Assembly: GCA_038040485.1 (NCBI GenBank) | Contig: JBBPIE010000010.1 | Coordinates: 62,001 to 126,000, forward strand | Length of the DNA: 64,000 nucleotides | Direction: 5' to 3' | From: Onstottus_B arcticum | GTDB lineage: Bacteria > Acidobacteriota > Blastocatellia > UBA7656 | Shown: piece after piece, positions 52,796 to 59,542 of the stretch | Layout: every line of letters begins with the position of its first letter | Numbering within the stretch: the stretch's first letter is position 1 | The notes under the pieces: generated by a model | What the model saw: the letters and a program-made list of their open reading frames with translations, nothing else | Databases searched by the model: none | What the model was told of the DNA's origin: nothing | Program-made: the position numbers and the translations under genes

Positions 52796-52887
52796 TACCA
52801 CTAAGTCACAAAGGCTCAAAGGAAAGCTCACTGCATATGGGTTCACCGACGGGGTGCAGCTTCGTGTCTTTGTGTCTTAGTGGTGAA
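52795..52887. repeat. Inverted repeat ACCACTAAGTCACAAAG
   Basis: The arms TTACCACTAAGTCACAAAG and CTTTGTGTCTTAGTGGTGAA pair with one mismatch, with additional weaker pairing inside (GGCTCAAAGG). It is of the same type as the element at 36519 and overlaps the assumed start of the YbhN-like gene. Confidence 0.85.
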
Positions 52888-52907
52888 CTCCCATCTTCAG
52901 CAGCCTA

Positions 52908-53624
52908 TTAGCGCTTGCCGCGAGGCTTCGAGTGAATATTGGTCCAGATGTTCGCGAGCTCCCTGAGCGTCGACAGAATGTGACTGGGCCGAACAGTCGA
53001 TCGGCCTGCAACTCTGGGATAGTGCCGAACGCCTACCTCGGCCAATGTGAACCCAAAGTACTTTGCCTTCGCCAGCACCTCGGCGTTTACAAAGAATCGC
53101 TTCGATTCAATAGACACGCTGTCGAACACCTCGCGCCGGAACAGCTTGAAAGCGCAGTCGATGTCGCGCACGTTGATCCTGAACATGATTCGCACAAGCA
53201 GGTTGAATCCCCACGATAGCACCAACCGCGTAAGATGATCGAACCTGTAGATTCGAAACCCGCACACGATATCGGCGTTCTCAATCAGCGGCAGGAGATT
53301 CTTTATCTCGCGAACGTCAAACTGGAGATCGGAGTCAGTGAAGAAAAGAAGCTGATGGCGCGCGGCGGTGAAGCCGGTCTTGAGCGCTTCCGCGTAGCCT
53401 CGATTGGGCTCGTGATGAAAGACGCGAATGTGTGACGGGTCTTCGTTCGCTAGACGATCCGCAATCTCACCGGTTCGATCGAGCGACCCATCGTCGACGA
53501 TGATCACTTCCCAGTCTTTGAGACCGAGCGAGCCGAGCACCTCAACCGTACGCCGTGTGGCAGTCTCGATGTTCTCTTCTTCGTTGAACGCGGGAAGGAC
53601 GGCTGAGATGGAGTGGAATTGCAT
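52908..53624 (-). CDS. Family 2 glycosyltransferase (polyprenyl-phosphate sugar synthase-like)
   Basis: The 238-residue protein has ISAVLPAFNEEENIETATRR, VIIVDDGSLDRTGEIADRLA, the metal motif FFTDSDLQFD and VRDIDCAFKLFRREVFDSVS, and no C-terminal helices. It closely parallels the GT2 at 29219 in length and motif order. It would supply polyprenyl-phosphate-linked sugar to the GT-C enzymes of this operon. Confidence 0.86.
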   Translation of the reverse strand: MQFHSISAVLPAFNEEENIETATRRTVEVLGSLGLKDWEVIIVDDGSLDRTGEIADRLANEDPSHIRVFHHEPNRGYAEALKTGFTAARHQLLFFTDSDLQFDVREIKNLLPLIENADIVCGFRIYRFDHLTRLVLSWGFNLLVRIMFRINVRDIDCAFKLFRREVFDSVSIESKRFFVNAEVLAKAKYFGFTLAEVGVRHYPRVAGRSTVRPSHILSTLRELANIWTNIHSKPRGKR

Positions 53625-53662
53625 AGCAGGTCGCGGAACGGATCCGACTCTTCACCGAGTAA

Positions 53663-53852
53663 ATGAAAAATTGAAAATTGAAAATTGAAAATTGAAAATT
53701 GAAAATTGAAGACTGAACATTGGAAATTGAAAACCGACTCGGGGAATGAAGGGGACTCGTGAGTCGAATCGGACTCGGTAATTGAAGGGAACGCGTGCGC
53801 TGACCCGCCTTTCAATTTGCAATTTGCAATTTTCAATTTTCAATTTTCAATT
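53663..53852. repeat. Inverted array of GAAAATT heptamers
   Basis: Tandem TTGAAAA heptamers (53665-53709) and decayed units continue to about 53735. After a spacer with GACTCG repeats, the complementary TTTCAATTTGCAATTTGCAA and TTTTCAA units follow (53811-53852). It separates the phosphohydrolase gene from the GT2 gene. Confidence 0.88.
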
Positions 53853-53861
53853 CCTCTCTTC

Positions 53862-55547
53862 TTAGCCAAGGTATCCCAGGCTCTTCAGCCTCTCGCGAAT
53901 CTCTTCGCTTTCCTCATCCGTCATAGCCGGTGACTCGTGGGGCGATTGGAAGCCAGGGCCGGCCGACTCGGACACTCGCACCGGGTTGTCAACAAGAAAC
54001 TCACCGGTGAAAATCTCTTCCAGAACGCAGCCGTCCATATCCGAGGGAACTTCGACACCGAACGAATGCAAAATCGTCGGAGCATAGTCGATGATGCGAG
54101 CGCCTTCGACTCGCGCTCCTCGTCTGATCTCTGGCCCACGGCCGATCATCACTCCGTGCATTCGATGATCGCCAGAGTTGCCGTAGACCGGTGTGATGAA
54201 CTTGTTCGAGGTCAGGTCAAGAGTGCCCAGCGGCTTGTTGGTCATATCGGCGGGAAGAAACTGAATGTCGGGCGCTTCATCGATGTGCGGCCCGGTGTAG
54301 AGGTCTTCGCGGCGCCAGATCGGCCCGATCAACGGCTCGCCGTTTTCAGGATCGACCAGCGCGCGCAACTTGGCCGTTACCGTGTCCATCAACCGATCAT
54401 ACTCTGCGCCCGGCTCAACGCTTCCCTTCGCTTCGCGCCCTTTCAGATTGGTGTAAATCTGGCCGTAGTTCCCTTTCGAGAACGCTTTGGTGCGAGACCA
54501 GTCGACATCTTCAAGCGAGAGCATCAAGCTGTTCGCGAGCTTCATAAGCGACGAGCGATTCGTCACTCCCACCGACAGCCTCAAGTGCGCGAGTCCCAGC
54601 TTCATCGCCGAACGGTACGCGCGATCAGGCGTCAGACCGAGCTTAAACAACGCGCGTTTGAAACGCGTCATCGCATCTCGCTTCAACACAAGCAGGCCTT
54701 CTTCGATCAGCCACACGTTGAAACACAGGAACTTCTTGATCGGACCGAATCCATGATCGGAACCAATGTAGACCGTAGCTTCATCGTCTACGGCATCGAA
54801 CAACTCTCCCAATGTCGAGTCCACGGCTTGCCAGTACTCGTGAATGCGCCCGATGTGAGCCTCCTGTTCTTTGCGGTCGAAGAACGGATGCGACTCGTCC
54901 AACAAATGCCAGAGCTCGTGTTGAAACCGGTCCGTGCTCCAGTAGTGCGTCGCAAACACGTCCCAATCGTACGTGTCCATCAGATAGCGATTGACTTTGG
55001 TTTTGTATTCGAGCTCGTCGAAGAGTTGGTTGAGAATGTTATCGACTTTGCCCTTCGCATAGACTTCGGTTATGTAGAGCTGATAAGGCCCAAACTTGTT
55101 TTCGATCTCTTCGACAAGACCCGGGGGATGAGTGAAGTCGCGGCGGCCTCGCGGGGTCAAGAAATCAGACACCATCACACCGTTGACCATACTTGGCGGA
55201 TAGGTACAGGGCACATTTGTCACGATCGCGCGCTTGCCCATCTGCCCGAGCAAGTCCCAAAACGGCAGCCCGTCTCGCGACCGTGAACTTACGGGTGTAT
55301 CTGGAAGCTCGCCGCTTCCCTTCTTTCTAAGTAGAAACTCGAAGACTCCGTGCTTGCCGGGGTTCTTGCCGGTCATCCACGAAACCCAGGCGGTGGGAGT
55401 GATGGGAGGGATCGTTGTTTCGAGCAGCCCGCTCACGCCTTCGTCAATAAAGCGCTTGAGGCGGGGCATCAAACCCTTGGCCATCAAAGGATCGAGCACC
55501 TCAAACGTAGCCCCGTCCAAACCTATGAAAAGAACCTTTTTACTCAT
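53862..55547 (-). CDS. Alkaline-phosphatase-superfamily phosphohydrolase (COG3379-like), copy 2
   Basis: The 561-residue paralogue of the gene at 34707 starts at MSKKVLFIGLDGATFEVLDP (55547); 15 further upstream codons are open but unsupported. Asp11, Thr50 (IPPITPTAW), STDRFQHELWH, SDHGFGPIKK and GDHRMHGV are kept, so it should be active. The C-terminus ends in an acidic linker and ERLKSLGYLG. It opens the right - strand glycan operon, as copy 1 opens the left one. Confidence 0.83.
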   Translation of the reverse strand: MSKKVLFIGLDGATFEVLDPLMAKGLMPRLKRFIDEGVSGLLETTIPPITPTAWVSWMTGKNPGKHGVFEFLLRKKGSGELPDTPVSSRSRDGLPFWDLLGQMGKRAIVTNVPCTYPPSMVNGVMVSDFLTPRGRRDFTHPPGLVEEIENKFGPYQLYITEVYAKGKVDNILNQLFDELEYKTKVNRYLMDTYDWDVFATHYWSTDRFQHELWHLLDESHPFFDRKEQEAHIGRIHEYWQAVDSTLGELFDAVDDEATVYIGSDHGFGPIKKFLCFNVWLIEEGLLVLKRDAMTRFKRALFKLGLTPDRAYRSAMKLGLAHLRLSVGVTNRSSLMKLANSLMLSLEDVDWSRTKAFSKGNYGQIYTNLKGREAKGSVEPGAEYDRLMDTVTAKLRALVDPENGEPLIGPIWRREDLYTGPHIDEAPDIQFLPADMTNKPLGTLDLTSNKFITPVYGNSGDHRMHGVMIGRGPEIRRGARVEGARIIDYAPTILHSFGVEVPSDMDGCVLEEIFTGEFLVDNPVRVSESAGPGFQSPHESPAMTDEESEEIRERLKSLGYLG

Positions 55548-55880
55548 AACAAAAGAACGGGAACTATAGCGGATCGGTCTAAAGCTTTTCAACCGGCCTA
55601 TCGGTGAGCGTCCCTCACACTAGCCTATCCCGGAGATGGGTCCGAGCCAAGCGTTGATATTATTGATTACGGTCTTTGAGAGAGCTTGAATGGGTCAACT
55701 AACGGCGGTAGTATTCTGCCGCTTTTAGTACGATGATTTCATGTTAGACGCTCGTTATCGTAGGAAACGCCATTTTAAGTATGTTGACAAGTAAATTGGT
55801 CCCTTTCAAAGCAGCACCCAAAACATCAAAGAAGTTCACAAGGGAAACCTGCCGTAAGGCAACAACAAAGGAGACACTTC
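55548..55880. other. Divergent intergenic region
   Basis: These 333 bases between divergent genes are AT-richer than the surroundings. There is a short hairpin GCGGTAG/CTGCCGC at about 55705-55722 and a TTGACA at 55784-55789 without a convincing -10 box at the right distance. No gene is recognised. Confidence 0.4.
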
Positions 55881-56477
55881 ATGGAACCTCAAGGGGAGAA
55901 GAAAGAAGAATGGACACATATTTACGGCGGTAGTCATTTGTACGATGTACAAATGAAGTATGCGATACAGGGAGTTTCAGACTCCGATGCTCGCAAACTC
56001 GTTGAGAAAATACCAACCTATGCGGTTGAGTGCCTGAAATGTGGAAAACTCCATCGCTTTTCAAACCTCCTGAAGGGCTGCCCCAATTGTTCGAGCACGG
56101 ACTACCTCTTTGGGGGAAGCCCATCACAGGTTGTTATTGGTTGCGGTCGCTGTGGGCACGGGATTTTCCAGTCTATCACTTGTGAATGCTGCTGCGTGAA
56201 TCTCTTGAATGGAAGTACGCTGCGTCAGCCTAAAAAGGGCGGCTGTTTCATCGCCACTGCAACTTACGGCTCTCCACTGGTGCATGAAGTGATGGTCTTC
56301 CGCCAATTTCGTGATGAGGTGTTACTTGCCTCTAGAATAGGTAGAGCTTTTGTTGACTTCTATTACTTTGTGTCGCCGCCCTTGGCATCAATCATCTCAA
56401 AACACCAACGCTGCCAAGCACTGACAAGACGGCTTCTGCTTGAGCCGATTTTGTACTTCATTAAGAAAAGAAGCTAA
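55881..56477 (+). CDS. CFI-box-CTERM protein with zinc-ribbon-like motifs
   Basis: The 198-residue protein has AAAGGAGA six bases before its ATG. The N-terminal half has CxxC pairs (CLKCGKLHRF, CPNCSS, CGRCGHG, CECCC) suggesting one or two zinc ribbons. The C-terminus holds the CFI box: GGCFIATATYGSPLVHEVMV followed by FRQFRDEVLLASRIGRAFVD, then YYFVSPPLASII. This C-terminal module is widespread, is thought to be a membrane-directing or processing signal, and has no proven function. Its base composition is more AT-rich than that of the glycan genes, which fits acquired DNA. Confidence 0.78.
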   Translation: MEPQGEKKEEWTHIYGGSHLYDVQMKYAIQGVSDSDARKLVEKIPTYAVECLKCGKLHRFSNLLKGCPNCSSTDYLFGGSPSQVVIGCGRCGHGIFQSITCECCCVNLLNGSTLRQPKKGGCFIATATYGSPLVHEVMVFRQFRDEVLLASRIGRAFVDFYYFVSPPLASIISKHQRCQALTRRLLLEPILYFIKKRS

Positions 56478-56561
56478 ACCATGTCAGGCTTCTGTCGTTG
56501 AACGAGGGCAGCGATAGAAACCAGCCTATTTGAAGTTCCCCTCAAACATAGGAGGATTCAT

Positions 56562-56825
56562 ATGAGACAGAAATATCAGTCATTCGTGATCGAGGTCGTG
56601 GGCAGCCAGCCAAGGGATGAGGCGAGTGCCGGGCGAGTCCTCAATGGCGCTTTCCGCGAAACGCTTCATGAAGTGGGCCTCGGCATCGCCACGGTCGAGC
56701 CAATCAATATACCGCGCTGTGGCCCCGGTGCTTGTACAGCATGCAATTGCCGCGGATTTAAGGCGACGGGCACGGGCAATGACATCTGCGCTACTTGCAG
56801 TCACTATTGGCAGGCCCACAGGTGA
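56562..56825 (+). CDS. Small Cys-rich hypothetical protein
   Basis: These 87 residues have AGGAGG six bases before the ATG. The C-terminal third has five Cys and two His (CGPGACTACNCRGF, CATCSHYWQAH), a likely small zinc-binding fold. The N-terminal part (YQSFVIEVVGSQPRDEASAG) is not recognised. It is immediately followed by an attC-like site, as expected for a gene cassette. Confidence 0.62.
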   Translation: MRQKYQSFVIEVVGSQPRDEASAGRVLNGAFRETLHEVGLGIATVEPINIPRCGPGACTACNCRGFKATGTGNDICATCSHYWQAHR

Positions 56826-56842
56826 ATCGGCGAATCGTGAGG

Positions 56843-56900
56843 GTCTAACCCGCCGATGCAGCCGACCGGCTTCCAGTGAGTCCGCCGCGTAAGGTTGAAC
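56843..56900 (+). other. Possible short attC site
   Basis: It begins GTCTAAC (RYYYAAC) and ends GTTGAAC (GTTRRRY), 58 bases in all. The inner arms GCAGCCGAC and GTCCGCCGC pair approximately, with an unpaired A. It is weaker than the next two sites. Confidence 0.5.
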
Positions 56901-56929
56901 AAAGAGAACGCTCGACGTAAACCAAGCGC

Positions 56930-57019
56930 GCCTAACAACACATGCACCGTAGCCCGCGAAGCGCATTTCACGTGCATTCCGAATTACCTCGCGCGGGCAC
57001 GGTGATGTGGAGGTTATGC
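56930..57019 (+). other. Integron-like attC recombination site
   Basis: It starts GCCTAAC and ends GTTATGC. The arms (GCGCCTAAC, ACATGCACCG, TAGCCCGCG against CGCGGGCA, CGGTGATGT, GTTATGCGC) pair along almost their whole length, leaving single unpaired bases (a G and an A) on one side, the hallmark of folded attC sites. The next gene starts 25 bases after it. Confidence 0.78.
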
Positions 57020-57044
57020 GCTTTAAATTTGTCCATGGTCAAAC

Positions 57045-57316
57045 ATGAACTATGAGTGGGATCCGAAGAAGGCGGAGACCAACCGTCGCAAGCACCTTGT
57101 TGCGTTCGATGAAGCCAATACGGTGTTTTTAGACCCAATGGCCGTGTCCGGTTCAGACCCCGATCATTCCGTGAGCGAAGAGCGGTACATCACCTTTGGG
57201 TTTTCGCGCTTGGGCCGCTTGCACACGCCTGCCATACTTACCGGCAAGGTGAGATACGGATCATCACTGCGCGTCGGGCGACACGCGGCGAAAGGAAAAT
57301 CTATGAAGAAAGCTAA
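57045..57316 (+). pseudogene. brnT: BrnT-family toxin gene, frameshifted
   Basis: The first 60 codons read as BrnT (MNYEWDPKKAETNRRKHLVA, FDEANTVFLDPMAV, DPDHSVSEERYITFGFSRLG). After about 57228 the BrnT ending continues in another frame (CHTYRQGEIRIITARRATRG, then ERKIYEES and a stop at 57316). One base appears to be missing in between. The toxin is therefore broken, or there is a sequencing error. The unshifted frame runs on into the antitoxin gene and would look like a fusion. Confidence 0.72.
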
Positions 57317-57560
57317 AGACGAAATGCGTTCGCGGTACAAGCGCTCCGACTTCGCCACGCTGGAGCGCGGAAAGTTCTACGCCGAAGCGGCCAAGGGAAC
57401 GTCTGTGGCCCTGCTCGAGCCGGAGATCGCCAAGGCGTTTCCAACATCCGAAGCCGTCAACGAGGCGTTGCGCGGCCTGCTCGCGCTCACGCAACAAACA
57501 GCGCGTCTAACTCGTCGTTCCAGCGGACGCGCCAAAACGCGCCGCGAACTCGGGCCTTAG
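57303..57560 (+). CDS. brnA: BrnA-position antitoxin
   Basis: The 85-residue product starts at MKKAKDEMRSRYKRSDFATL, overlapping the end of the restored brnT frame by 14 bases, as in many brnTA pairs. RGKFYAEAAKGTSVALLEPE and IAKAFPTSEAVNEALRGLL form its core, similar to the small gene at 16624. The last 15-20 residues (TRRSSGRAKTRREL) are read from the attC site, which is common in cassette genes. A typical ribbon-helix-helix domain is not clear. Confidence 0.7.
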   Translation: MKKAKDEMRSRYKRSDFATLERGKFYAEAAKGTSVALLEPEIAKAFPTSEAVNEALRGLLALTQQTARLTRRSSGRAKTRRELGP

Positions 57561-57604
57561 GCCGAAGTAGCCGAAAGAGAGCCCGCTGATCGTTGGCGTT
57601 ATGC
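57505..57604 (+). other. Integron-like attC recombination site
   Basis: It begins GTCTAAC and ends GTTATGC, about 100 bases apart. The outer boxes pair, and the inner CCAGCGG pairs with CCGCTGA. The TCGTTCCAGCGGACGCG motif is frequent in environmental attC sites. Its left end overlaps the 3' end of brnA. Confidence 0.7.
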
Positions 57605-57668
57605 GACACCGACTTGCGGACGCCGGTTTCCCAGAGCACCGCGAGTCAAGAGCGAAAGGCGACAGACT

Positions 57669-58073
57669 ATGGATCGCACCGACTTGAATGAGTTCGCAAA
57701 GCGTTACGCCAAGGCCTGGTGCAGCAAGGAGCCTGAGAGCGTCGCCGCGTTCTACGCCGAGGACGGCTCGCTTAGCGTCAACGATGGCCCTCCGGCAGTA
57801 GGTCGGCAAGCCATTGCGGAAGAGGCACGTGGATTCATGAATGCATTCCCGGACATGGTAGTGACTATGGATGATTTGGTTGGCGCGCCCGACGGAACCG
57901 TATTTCATTGGACACTAACGGGAACGAACACCGGACCGGGTGGCTCAGGAGTGCTCGTTCGAATAAGTGGATACGAGGTGTGGCAGCTTGATGACGATGG
58001 ACTCATCCGCGAATCGAAAGGGCACTTTGATAGTGCGGAGTACGAACGTCAACTCAAGCACGGAGCCGGCTAG
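57669..58073 (+). CDS. SnoaL/NTF2-like protein
   Basis: These 134 residues have the NTF2-like pattern: LNEFAKRYAKAWCSKEPESV, AAFYAEDGSLSVNDGPPAVG, RQAIAEEARGFMNAFPDMVV and a C-terminal WQLDDDGLIRESKGHFDSAE. These alpha+beta barrels act as isomerases, hydrolases or ligand-binding proteins; no specific role can be given. It follows an attC site by 65 bases and could be a cassette gene, though no clear attC follows it. Confidence 0.82.
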   Translation: MDRTDLNEFAKRYAKAWCSKEPESVAAFYAEDGSLSVNDGPPAVGRQAIAEEARGFMNAFPDMVVTMDDLVGAPDGTVFHWTLTGTNTGPGGSGVLVRISGYEVWQLDDDGLIRESKGHFDSAEYERQLKHGAG

Positions 58074-58355
58074 TTGGAAAAACTTCAGAGGAGAATCGCC
58101 GAGGTTCTATGGCTGCGAGAATTGATCTGAGCACACTCTAAGCAGGGAAATGCTGCTGTTGGAGCTAAGTCGAGTTAGACGCGAACGGCAAACAAAGTGA
58201 CAGGGACTAACCCCGTCTATCAATCAGACGCAACGGTGCGCGGAAGCGCCATCCAGACGACCCATGAGTTCGCCACGCACAAGCGCGCTTGAATACCACA
58301 TTAGGGACGGAAGAGCTTCGATTACCCTTCCCTCACCTTCTTGGGAGGCAATGCT

Positions 58356-59354
58356 ATGGAGTCACCGTATCGAAAAGCTTGGCGTCTTCAAGATGTCATC
58401 GCGGCCATTCAGGTCATGGGATCCTCTGCCTGGGTGAACAAACGTATTCGGGATTGGGAAGAGTCGCTTGGCATACCGCGAAGTGCTGAAACATGGGAAG
58501 CGGTGCTGAGAGATCATCCGGAATTCTTTACGGTGCGGATTGCGCCGTGGATCAGTGGGGGTAACGTGAGGTTCTCTCCTCTGGTAACCAAACTCAAAAA
58601 CGCTCACGATCCTGTTTCGTGGTATCTCAAGGAGCAGCTCACCCTTGGCACCCAACAACTACTTGATAACTCTGACCCAACTGCTGTTTCTGATGAACTG
58701 AAAGGAGCACTCCACAGGGAATTGAATTCCCTGCTCCGACAGCGAGAATTCTCCGAAGAGCAGTCCTTTAAGGACCGCGCCCATCCGATTAACATTGATG
58801 AAACAGTGGATAAATCGAGCCTTCCGCTGGGGGACGCGCGGATGATTCGGAACCGGCTTCTGTTGGAGGCGGAGTATCCGAGCGAGATCCTGAAGGAAGA
58901 CTTCCAGCCCAGAGCCGCCCTGACGTGGCGACTCTCCTACGACAAGAACTATCAAGCAGATGAGTGGAGACAACTCACATCAGAGGAATGGCGGAAACTC
59001 ACGTTCAAGGAACGCGACCGGCTGTCCCGGCGGCCTCTGGAGGCCGAGCAAGTTCGCGCTCTGGTGGCAACAGCTCTGGAGCTGCACACGCATGCGCTCG
59101 CAGAACAACAAGAAATTCGCGAACTGCGGAACGAAGTGCGAGCAAACCAACAAGAAGCCCGGGTCTCAAGAGCCCAGCAGCTTGAAGAAGTTCACAACCT
59201 GCTGGGAGAAGTGCGAGCCGACAGGGAGCAGGCCCGTGAAGACAACAAGGAGGCGCGCGCTGACCGACAAGCACGCCTATGGTGGATTCCTTTGGCGGCG
59301 GCGATCTTATCCTTCCTTGGGGCAATCCTGGGCGCCGCGCTTAAGGGAAAGTAA
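58356..59354 (+). CDS. Membrane-anchored coiled-coil protein of unknown function
   Basis: The 332-residue protein starts at MESPYRKAWRLQDVIAAIQV, with GGGAGG at a suitable distance (58343-58348). The N-terminal 90 residues look like a winged-helix-like or effector-adaptor domain (WEAVLRDHPEFFTVRIAPWI). Residues about 235-305 form a charged coiled coil (LRNEVRANQQEARVSRAQQL), followed by one C-terminal membrane helix (WWIPLAAAILSFLGAILGAA). It lies just upstream of the kinase-TPR gene on the same strand. I recognise no family. Confidence 0.65.
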   Translation: MESPYRKAWRLQDVIAAIQVMGSSAWVNKRIRDWEESLGIPRSAETWEAVLRDHPEFFTVRIAPWISGGNVRFSPLVTKLKNAHDPVSWYLKEQLTLGTQQLLDNSDPTAVSDELKGALHRELNSLLRQREFSEEQSFKDRAHPINIDETVDKSSLPLGDARMIRNRLLLEAEYPSEILKEDFQPRAALTWRLSYDKNYQADEWRQLTSEEWRKLTFKERDRLSRRPLEAEQVRALVATALELHTHALAEQQEIRELRNEVRANQQEARVSRAQQLEEVHNLLGEVRADREQAREDNKEARADRQARLWWIPLAAAILSFLGAILGAALKGK

Positions 59355-59542
59355 CTCACTTAGTGGGAACGGGAGACAGAGCATTGGATCTAGCGAAGCG
59401 CTGGCGGGGAAGCTCGAACGTTAGCCGCCTGACGGGTTGATTCGCAAGATGTGATGGTTTAAGAATTACTTCTCCCCTCAGGAGATGACCGAGAAGACCG
59501 GAGCGAATAGCACAGCACTCTCCCCATCGTGGAGCACTCACC

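Noticed and set aside
53937..55286. 449-codon open frame on the + strand
   Set aside because: Antisense shadow of the phosphohydrolase gene at 53862, low-complexity charged translation without family features.
55697..55749. attC upstream of the CFI-box gene (AACTAAC...GTTAGAC)
   Set aside because: The end boxes fit roughly, but the inner arms do not pair.
57045..57560. A 171-residue BrnT-BrnA fusion protein
   Set aside because: The BrnT ending is present in another frame and ends over the antitoxin ATG; the continuous frame is an artefact of the shift.
58174..58180. Third cassette boundary: GTTAGAC as right end of an attC after the SnoaL-like gene
   Set aside because: No RYYYAAC box with pairing arms at 55-120 bases upstream.
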